DNA of 6,115 bases, taken from positions 1 to 6,115 of the forward strand of contig JAITOG010000025.1 in assembly GCA_031290075.1 (NCBI GenBank), given 5' to 3'. Within the stretch, counting starts at the first letter, position 1; the number at the start of each line of letters is the position of its first letter. The translations under genes were made by a program, and so were the position numbers. The notes under the pieces are model-generated. The model was not told the DNA's origin. It made no database searches and worked only from the letters and a program-made list of their open reading frames with translations. Shown piece after piece: positions 1 to 4,278 of the stretch. This DNA comes from Holosporales bacterium. Its GTDB lineage: Bacteria > Pseudomonadota > Alphaproteobacteria > BNTO01.

Positions 1-12
1 GAGTGTACTAAA

Positions 13-102
13 TAACCCTGTTCATTAATTGATTTTTACAATTTTGGGCCTCTGCGCTGCAGAGCCTTCAAAGGCCGAAAAGTTAAATGTGAACACAGTT
101 AA
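13..102. mobile_element. 90-bp MITE-like insertion with terminal inverted repeats
   Basis: The ends are TAACCCTGTTCA (13-24) and TGAACACAGTTAA (90-102), which are inverted copies matching at about 10 of 12 positions. The same site is empty at 6095/6096, so the limits come from an occupied/empty comparison and not only from the inverted repeats. The insertion point is ambiguous by 2-3 bases (AAT at 11-13 and again at 101-103), so any target duplication is at most 3 bp. Inside lies a GC-rich hairpin, CTCTGC-GCT-GCAGAG (51-65), with GG/CC outside it. There is no room for a transposase, so it would have to move in trans. I do not recognise the family. Confidence 0.65.
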
Positions 103-106
103 TGTA

Positions 107-153
107 CATGAGGGGCATTTGGGGGAATCTGTGATTTCCCCCAAATCCCCATG
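107..153. repeat. Palindromic element, family B, copy 1
   Basis: A long hairpin: left arm 107-129, loop TGT at 130-132, right arm 133-153, with about 20 base pairs and one or two bulges. It is flanked by direct repeats CATGAGG at 107-113 and 150-156, while the related site at 6100-6106 has a single CATGAGG and no hairpin. That pattern is what an insertion with a 7-bp target duplication would leave. A second copy lies at 2269-2314. No U-run follows on either strand, so it is not a standard intrinsic terminator. Confidence 0.7.
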
Positions 154-177
154 AGGATTCGAGCACCGGATTTGACA

Positions 178-271
178 TATACTGTGGCCCCCAAAGAATG
201 CGGATTTTAATTGCTGCCAATCCTTGAAACCCAAGAAGTTTGAATCCGCAATTTTTTGGGGTTTGGGTATA
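178..271 (-). mobile_element. 94-bp repeat element, family A, copy 1
   Basis: On the minus strand this matches 3329-3422 with about three differences in 94 bases and 2315-2409 with about four. It is bounded by TATA on both sides (178-181 and 268-271), fitting a TA or TATA target duplication. Subterminal inverted arms of about 18 bp (193-206 side and 243-260 side, both containing the GCGGATT/AATCCGC core) close over a middle with two small hairpins, CTTG-GGTTT-CAAG and ATTG-GCAG-CAAT, giving a cloverleaf-like fold on paper. It is non-autonomous. The family is not recognised. Confidence 0.75.
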
Positions 272-277
272 AAACAC

Positions 278-307
278 CAGTTAAAATTATCCATGAAGAC
301 AGCTTCT
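278..307 (+). repeat. 30-bp repeat, paired with an inverted copy at 6022-6050
   Basis: This starts CAGTTAAAATTATCC and ends GACAGCTTCT. The reverse complement of 6022-6050 is the same apart from one A missing. Both copies are oriented toward the gene they precede: this one toward rpsA (start at 538), the other toward rnj (start at 5949). It could be a dispersed repeat end or a shared upstream element. The sequence alone does not decide. Confidence 0.6.
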
Positions 308-341
308 AAATAATTTTTTACATTTTGGGATATCGGATATG

Positions 342-370
342 TTGTTCTCTAGTCTTAGACGAGGTATAAT
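342..370 (+). promoter_or_regulatory. Predicted rpsA promoter
   Basis: TTGTTC at 342-347, a 17-bp spacer, then a consensus TATAAT at 365-370. Transcription would start near 377, leaving a leader of about 160 nt before the rpsA start. A long leader is in keeping with the known translational self-control of S1 in Gammaproteobacteria, but I see no conserved leader structure here beyond a small CTTC/GAAG hairpin at 385-396. Confidence 0.65.
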
Positions 371-537
371 TTATTGTGTTTTTACTTCTACAGAAGAGCA
401 TTAGCACTTTTGAGGATTTAAAAAAACTGCATTAAACACATATTGAACGAATCTGATATTTCTTGTAGTCTAATATTGTAGTGTATTTTTTATTTGCTGC
501 GCTGTTATGGTGCACATTTTTGTTTTAGGATTTTATA

Positions 538-2211
538 ATGAATATTAAAGCTAGTTTTTCTGACCTTTTAGAACAATCTCTTGAATCACAGGGAACTTTT
601 GAAGGAAAAATAATAAAAGGAACAGTTGTCAGAATTCAAGGAGATATGGTTGTTATAGACGTTGGTCTAAAATCTGAAGGGCGTGTTCCTTTAAAAGAAT
701 TTGAGGCTGTTGGTTTATCAGAAGTTAAACCTGAAGATGTTATTGATGTTTTTGTGGAGCGACTTGAAGATAAGAATGGAGACATTGTTCTCAGTGTTGA
801 AAACGCCAAACGGGAAGCTGCATGGAACGACTTGGAGAAAGCTTTTGCAGAAGGAAAAATTATTGAAGGAATAATTATTGGAAAAGTAAAAGGAGGGTTT
901 TCTGTTGACTTTTGTTGCACTACGGCCTTCCTGCCTGGAAGCCAGGTAGATATACGCGCTGTAAATGATATTTCTCAATTACTTAATATAAAACAACCAT
1001 TTAAAATTATAAAAATGGATAAGGTAAGAAATAATATTGTTGTTTCAAGAAGAGTTGTTATTGAAGACTCTATGGCCGGTGCTCGTAAAGAAGTTCTCTC
1101 CACTCTTGCAGAAGGGCAAATTATAAAAGGGGTTGTTAGAAATATAACCGACTACGGGGCATTTGTTGATTTGGGAGGGATAGATGGATTGCTGCATGCC
1201 ACAGATATGTCTTGGAAACGAGTTACCCATCCTAATGAGGTTGTTACTGTAGGACAAGAACTTGAAGTTTTAGTTTTAAAATTTAGCCCAGAAACTCAGC
1301 GTATTTCTTTAGGAATAAAGCAACTTCAACAAAATCCTTGGGATGGTATTGAGAAAAGATATACTATTGGACAAAAATACAAAGGAACTATTACTAATGT
1401 TGCTGATTATGGAGCTTTTGTTGAATTGGAAACAGGAATTGAGGGGCTTGTATATGTAACGGAAATGAGTTGGTTAAGAAAGGGAACAAATGTTCACAAA
1501 GTAGTTTCGTCAGGTCAAGAAGTTGAGGTTATTGTTTTGGATGTTGATTCTAAAACTCGTCGTATGAGTCTTGGTTTAAAACAATGCCAAGAAAATCCTT
1601 GGGAACAGTTTGCAAAAAACAATCCGATTGGAAGTATTATTGAAGGAATAGTCAGGAACGCTACAGAATTTGGACTCTTTATAGGTGTTACAGATGTTCT
1701 TGATGGAATGGTCCATATGTCTGATATTTCTTCAAAACAACGGGGAGATGAGTCTATTAAAACTTTCGAAAGAGGGCAAAAAATTAAGGTAAAAATCTTA
1801 GATATTGATTATTTAAATGAAAGAATTAGTTTAGGAATTAAGCAATTAGAGGAAGATGCTAAAGAATCAGAATTACAAAAAGCAAATATAAATAAAGGAG
1901 ACATAGTTACTTGTATTATTAAAGAAATAAATGATAGGGGATTTGTAGTTACTGTTAAAGATACAATAGAGGCTTTTATTAGGAAAAGCGATATTTCAGC
2001 TGATCGTAATTCTGCAAATATGTACGCAGTTGGTGAGAAGGTTGATGCTAAAGTTGTGGAGATATCTGGCCGAATTACTTTATCGATAAAAGCTAGAGAA
2101 ATTGATGAAAAAAAGACTATTTTATCTAAATACGGTTCCTCAAATAGTGGGGCTAGCCTAGGTGATATACTTGGAGAAGCTATTAGAAAGGAAAAGACGA
2201 AGAAAAAATAG
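538..2211 (+). CDS. rpsA: 30S ribosomal protein S1
   Basis: S1 binds mRNA on the 30S subunit and helps structured or weakly Shine-Dalgarno-dependent messages enter the ribosome. The 557-aa product has six S1 (OB-fold) repeats at roughly residues 22-88, 105-172, 192-261, 277-348, 364-435 and 451-518. The last four carry the usual core: TDYGAFVDL (204-212), ADYGAFVEL (289-297), TEFGLFIGV (376-384) and NDRGFVVTV (465-473). The ISLGIKQL-type strand closes repeats 3 to 5. Length and domain number match full-size proteobacterial S1. The ATG at 538 is set by AGGA at 527-530, seven bases upstream. The C-terminus (LGDILGEAIRKEKTKKK) looks intact and basic. The TAG stop is also the first three bases of the composite repeat at 2209-2487. 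No cmk or ihfB lies adjacent, as is common in relatives, although the upstream side is only partly visible. Confidence 0.98.
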   Translation: MNIKASFSDLLEQSLESQGTFEGKIIKGTVVRIQGDMVVIDVGLKSEGRVPLKEFEAVGLSEVKPEDVIDVFVERLEDKNGDIVLSVENAKREAAWNDLEKAFAEGKIIEGIIIGKVKGGFSVDFCCTTAFLPGSQVDIRAVNDISQLLNIKQPFKIIKMDKVRNNIVVSRRVVIEDSMAGARKEVLSTLAEGQIIKGVVRNITDYGAFVDLGGIDGLLHATDMSWKRVTHPNEVVTVGQELEVLVLKFSPETQRISLGIKQLQQNPWDGIEKRYTIGQKYKGTITNVADYGAFVELETGIEGLVYVTEMSWLRKGTNVHKVVSSGQEVEVIVLDVDSKTRRMSLGLKQCQENPWEQFAKNNPIGSIIEGIVRNATEFGLFIGVTDVLDGMVHMSDISSKQRGDESIKTFERGQKIKVKILDIDYLNERISLGIKQLEEDAKESELQKANINKGDIVTCIIKEINDRGFVVTVKDTIEAFIRKSDISADRNSANMYAVGEKVDAKVVEISGRITLSIKAREIDEKKTILSKYGSSNSGASLGDILGEAIRKEKTKKK

Positions 2212-2268
2212 ACTTTCGTAACTCAATTTCTTCTGCAAATTTGTTCGTCGCTTCGATGCTCGAAGTCT

Positions 2269-2314
2269 CATGGGGTTTGGGGGAAATCTGTGATTTCCCA
2301 CAATGCCCCTCATG
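2269..2314. repeat. Palindromic element, family B, copy 2
   Basis: Hairpin with left arm 2269-2288, loop TGT 2289-2291 and right arm 2292-2314. The inner stem GGGAAATC/GATTTCCC is perfect, and the outer part has a few mismatches. CTCATG occurs at both edges (2267-2272 and 2309-2314), as in copy 1. It could slow or stop transcription out of rpsA, but there is no U-tract after it. Confidence 0.65.
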
Positions 2315-2409
2315 TATACCCAAACCCCAAAAAATTGCGGATTCAAACTTCTTGGATTTCAAGGGATTGGTAGCAATTAAAATCCGCATTCTTTGGGGGC
2401 CCCAGTATA
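2315..2409 (+). mobile_element. 95-bp repeat element, family A, copy 2
   Basis: It is bounded by TATA at 2315-2318 and 2406-2409. It differs from copies 1 and 3 by a few substitutions and one extra G near 2365. The arms CCCCAAAAAATTGCGGATT (2325-2343) and AATCCGCATTCTTTGGGG (2381-2398) pair almost fully. Comparison with 4115-4126 (TGTACATCTAGT) and 6091-6100 indicates insertion at a TA in TGTACAT within the older element. Confidence 0.75.
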
Positions 2410-2507
2410 TATCTAATACACTCCGGTTCTGCGCTTCGTATGCTCCTTCAACTTTGCTAGAAGAAATTGGTTTCGAAAGGAAGTCTAATTAATTAAGGTC
2501 CCAATTT

Positions 2508-3293
2508 ATGATTAAAAATATAAATGAAATAAAAAAAGAAATTGTTAGAATTTTTGAAAATAAAGAAAAACTATTTGATTCTATTCCTGAAAGCGTTGCT
2601 TTGGCAATAAAGCTTTTAGACCATGGGGAATGCAGAATTTGCAAAAATATAAATGGAGAATGGAAAATAGAAGAATGGCTAAAACAAGCAATTCTTTTGT
2701 ATTTTAAATATTCCAATTGTGTGAAAGATGGCTTTTCCTATGATAAAATTCCTCTCAAATTTACCAACTGGAGCGAGCAAGACTTCGCCCAAGCTGAAAT
2801 TCGCGCTGTCCCTGGCGCAATTGTTCGTTACGGAACATTTTTAGCTCCGAAAGTTGTTTTAATGAATTGTTTCATTAATATTGGCGCATATATTGGAGAA
2901 AAAACGATGGTGGATTCCTTTGCAACAATTGGATCTTGTGCTCAAATTGGAGCAAATTGTCACATTGCTTCTGGATGTGTTATAGGTGGTGTGCTTGAGC
3001 CTACAAATGCAGCCCCTGTTATTATAGAAGATGATTGTTTGATTGGTGCTAATGCGGCAGTTACTGAAGGGATAATTATCAGAAAGGGAGCTACAATTGC
3101 TATGGGAGTGCGTATTGGCGCTTCTGTAAAGATTATTGAGCGCACAACTAATAAGATTTTTTTTGGAGAAGTTCCTCAAAATGCTGTTGTTGTTCCAGGA
3201 ACATATCAAAGCGCTAATGGCCTGCACATCGGATGCGCAGTAATTGTAGGATATAAAGATAGAGGAACTAAGATTAATGAGGAATTGAGATAA
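2508..3293 (+). CDS. dapD: 2,3,4,5-tetrahydropyridine-2,6-dicarboxylate N-succinyltransferase
   Basis: DapD transfers succinyl from succinyl-CoA to tetrahydrodipicolinate in the succinylase route to lysine and meso-diaminopimelate, the peptidoglycan cross-linking amino acid. The protein is cytoplasmic and usually trimeric. The 261-aa product has a helical N-terminal part (about 1-100), a left-handed beta-helix of hexapeptide repeats (about 105-225: IGAYIG, IGSCAQIG, IGANAAV, IRKGATIAMG) and a short C-terminal domain ending KINEELR. The family signature is clear in MVDSFATIGSCAQIG and IGGVLEP. The expected catalytic Asp and Glu are D136 and E187. It is slightly shorter than the roughly 274 residues usual in enterobacteria. 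The ATG at 2508 has AAGG at 2495-2498, nine bases upstream. I see no convincing promoter outside the composite repeat, so transcription must start inside that repeat or read through from rpsA. Confidence 0.96.
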   Translation: MIKNINEIKKEIVRIFENKEKLFDSIPESVALAIKLLDHGECRICKNINGEWKIEEWLKQAILLYFKYSNCVKDGFSYDKIPLKFTNWSEQDFAQAEIRAVPGAIVRYGTFLAPKVVLMNCFINIGAYIGEKTMVDSFATIGSCAQIGANCHIASGCVIGGVLEPTNAAPVIIEDDCLIGANAAVTEGIIIRKGATIAMGVRIGASVKIIERTTNKIFFGEVPQNAVVVPGTYQSANGLHIGCAVIVGYKDRGTKINEELR

Positions 3294-3328
3294 GCAAATT
3301 GTTACAATGTAAGCACAACAGCAATAGC

Positions 3329-3422
3329 TATCCCCAAACCCCAAAAAATTGAGGATTCAAACTTCTTGGGTTTCAAGGATTGGCAGCAATTAAAATCCGC
3401 ATTCTTTGGGGGCCCCAGTATA
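3329..3422 (+). mobile_element. 94-bp repeat element, family A, copy 3
   Basis: This solitary copy lies 35 bp after the dapD stop codon. It begins TATCCCC (3329) and ends CAGTATA (3422), so one base of the left TATA has changed. A C-to-A change at 3352 (GAGG instead of GCGG) breaks one pair of the main stem. No B palindrome or composite arms accompany it, which shows that A can move or be copied on its own. Confidence 0.75.
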
Positions 3423-3454
3423 CGTCATTAATACTTCCTCTCTCTAAATATAAA

Positions 3455-3477
3455 ATATAAACTCTTTGAGTTTGTAT
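3455..3477. terminator. Possible bidirectional terminator hairpin
   Basis: AAACTC (3459-3464), TTT loop and GAGTTT (3468-3473) form a perfect stem that extends outward by four more pairs, including one G-U. It sits in the convergent gap between dapD (+) and the small gene (-). A/T-rich sequence follows on both sides, but there is no clean run of T, so the call is weak. The rest of 3423-3544 shows nothing else I can support. Confidence 0.35.
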
Positions 3478-3544
3478 CATATTTATTTGAGAACTAAAAG
3501 ACCCTGACGACTTTCTGGAAACTTTTTACGGGTGGGTATAACTA

Positions 3545-3943
3545 TTATTTCCAAAGACCTTTTTTGAACACTATATAACCGAAATAACTGCAAGCAATTG
3601 TTAATATAGGGACTATTCCTAAAGCAACATTTTTTGCAACATTAATAAATTTGTTCCAACCTTCTGGATTCGCCAAAGCAAGTAAATTATCACGATGAGC
3701 CGCTAAATCCAATATCGAAGAAGAACAAGTCGCTAAAATAACTAACTTCTCAGAAGCATAAACCATACGAGTTATGTCTTGCGTTTTTCCCGCCATATCT
3801 TCAATCTTGAATATCCGCGTGTGAGGGCATAATAAATCTTGGCTTCCTCCTCCCCCTGGAGAACCATCTGATGAACTAAAGACTCCCCCAGCAAAGCAAA
3901 CTCCTAGCAATGCACTTCCAATTATTTTTTTAACAAAACTCAT
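3545..3943 (-). CDS. Small putative secreted or membrane-anchored protein, unknown function
   Basis: The 132-aa product is not recognised. Residues 1-24 look like a Sec signal: MSFVKK, a hydrophobic stretch IIGSALLGVCFAGGVF, then a polar SSSDG. A glycine-rich linker (GSPGGGGSQ, 27-35) follows, then a mixed region (36-100) with Cys39 and Cys73. The end is a hydrophobic segment at about 105-126 followed by KKGLWK. On this reading the central part would face outward and the basic tail inward. Cys16 is preceded by V, a poor lipobox. An in-frame ATG at 3970 would add nine residues, but GGAGAG at 3958-3953 lies nine bases before the ATG at 3943 and fixes the start there. A VirB2-like pilin was considered and not supported. 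The microsatellite promoter upstream is the clue to its regulation. Confidence 0.7.
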   Translation of the reverse strand: MSFVKKIIGSALLGVCFAGGVFSSSDGSPGGGGSQDLLCPHTRIFKIEDMAGKTQDITRMVYASEKLVILATCSSSILDLAAHRDNLLALANPEGWNKFINVAKNVALGIVPILTIACSYFGYIVFKKGLWK

Positions 3944-3952
3944 AATAAAAAA

Positions 3953-3958
3953 CTCTCC
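3953..3958 (-). promoter_or_regulatory. Ribosome binding site choosing the small-protein start
   Basis: GGAGAG on the minus strand lies nine bases before the ATG at 3943. It falls inside the reading frame if the ATG at 3970 were used, and that earlier ATG has no comparable site before it. This favours the 132-aa form. Confidence 0.7.
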
Positions 3959-3975
3959 AAACAAAAACATAAATC

Positions 3976-4001
3976 ATATATATATATATATATATATATA
4001 T
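3976..4001. repeat. (AT)13 dinucleotide microsatellite
   Basis: Thirteen uninterrupted AT units lie between a TTGACA box (4013-4008, minus strand) and the start of the small gene. Perfect tracts of this length are prone to slipped-strand mispairing and gain or loss of units. The tract overlaps the expected -10 region of the promoter on the minus strand. Confidence 0.95.
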
Positions 4002-4013
4002 GCAAGATGTCAA
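3985..4013 (-). promoter_or_regulatory. Predicted promoter of the small gene, -10 inside the AT tract
   Basis: A perfect TTGACA at 4013-4008 (minus strand) is followed 17 bp later by TATATA (3990-3985), formed by the microsatellite. A second -10-like hexamer, TATGAT (3978-3973), sits just past the tract, at present 29 bp from the -35. Tract length therefore sets the distance to it. The arrangement recalls the TA-repeat promoter of the Haemophilus influenzae hif fimbrial genes (known), and use of the same mechanism here is inferred. Confidence 0.6.
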
Positions 4014-4107
4014 TTTTTTTGTGGATACTTTTTAGTGAAAATTTAGTAAAAACTCTCCATCTATAATTCAAATTTTTCTTGACCATACCAAGTTTATAGT
4101 TATTTAA

Positions 4108-4195
4108 TAGACTTTGTACATCTAGTACCCTCCGGTTCCGTGCCCCGGATATTCCTTTAACTTCTCTAAAAGAAATTGGTTTTCAAAGAAGTCTT
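4108..4195. repeat. Shortened relative of the composite element
   Basis: It starts TAGACTT (4108-4114) and ends AAGTCTT (4189-4195). Its right part (4129-4194) aligns with 2421-2486 across CTCCGGTT, AGAAATTGGTTTTC/AGAAATTGGTTTCG and AAGTCT, with roughly three quarters of bases alike. The left arm is missing, and TAGACTT joins directly to TGTACATCTAGTACCC. This copy carries neither A nor B, so it shows the older sequence without those insertions. The T-run after AAGTCT could give weak termination on the plus strand, where no gene needs it. The flanks (4014-4107 and 4196-4278) are AT-rich, with nothing else supported. Confidence 0.6.
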
Positions 4196-4278
4196 TTTTA
4201 AAAAATAATTTATATAATAAAGAATAAAAATCCACTGTAAAAATAAATAAAGCTATAATATGATTTCAATTAAATCTA

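Larger units (their letters stand above)
1..165 (-). repeat. Base repeat unit, copy 1, interrupted by two insertions
   Basis: Three blocks of this stretch (1-12, 103-113 and 157-165), joined together, match 6084-6115 without a mismatch over 32 bases. The material between the blocks is a 90-bp insertion (13-102) and a 43-bp palindromic insertion (about 114-156). The unit is given as minus because the related sequence at 2257-2434 reads the other way. The left part is cut off by the window edge. Seen directly: the block matches. Inferred: the uninterrupted copy is the ancestral state. Confidence 0.75.
2209..2487. mobile_element. 279-bp composite element with inverted-repeat ends
   Basis: The outermost bases are TAGACTT (2209-2215) and AAGTCTA (2481-2487), an exact inverted pair. 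The similarity continues inward for about 35 bases (2209-2240 against 2452-2487, sharing CAATTTCTTCT and GCAAA). Inside, in order, lie a perfect hairpin CTTCGA-TGC-TCGAAG (2251-2265), palindrome B (2269-2314), element A (2315-2409) and a right arm with CCGGTTCTGCGCTTC (2423-2437). Parts of the interior match 6070-6115 and 4115-4195 without A or B, so A and B are best read as secondary insertions in an older element of about 145 bp. It fills nearly all of the rpsA-dapD spacer, supplies the rpsA stop codon, and leaves only 20 bp to the dapD start. Confidence 0.7.

Noticed and set aside
178..271. tRNA-like gene suggested by the cloverleaf-like fold of element A
   Set aside because: There is no standard acceptor stem, anticodon arm spacing or conserved D-loop and T-loop pattern. 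The fold is better explained as a palindromic repeat.
25..294. Open frame of 89 codons on the minus strand
   Set aside because: It runs through the 90-bp insertion, palindrome B and element A. It has no ribosome site I can defend, and its peptide recurs wherever element A occurs. It is a by-product of repeats.
443..476. Second rpsA promoter (TTGAAC at 443-448)
   Set aside because: No acceptable -10 hexamer lies 16-18 bp downstream. The nearest AT-rich word (TAATAT) is 22 bp away.
2241..2492. Open frame of 83 codons on the plus strand between rpsA and dapD
   Set aside because: It lies wholly within the composite repeat and shares the element A peptide. No independent sign of a protein.
2859..3344. 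Long open frame (161 codons) antisense to dapD
   Set aside because: It mirrors the hexapeptide-repeat coding region of a clearly identified gene and its sequence shows no protein-like features. It is a shadow frame.
178..3422. CRISPR-like array from the recurring A copies
   Set aside because: Copies are kilobases apart, in mixed orientation, with no regular spacers and no cas genes.
3545..3970. Longer form of the small protein starting at 3970
   Set aside because: The strong GGAGAG site at 3958-3953 lies inside this longer frame and serves the ATG at 3943. The extra residues also spoil a normal signal peptide N-terminus.
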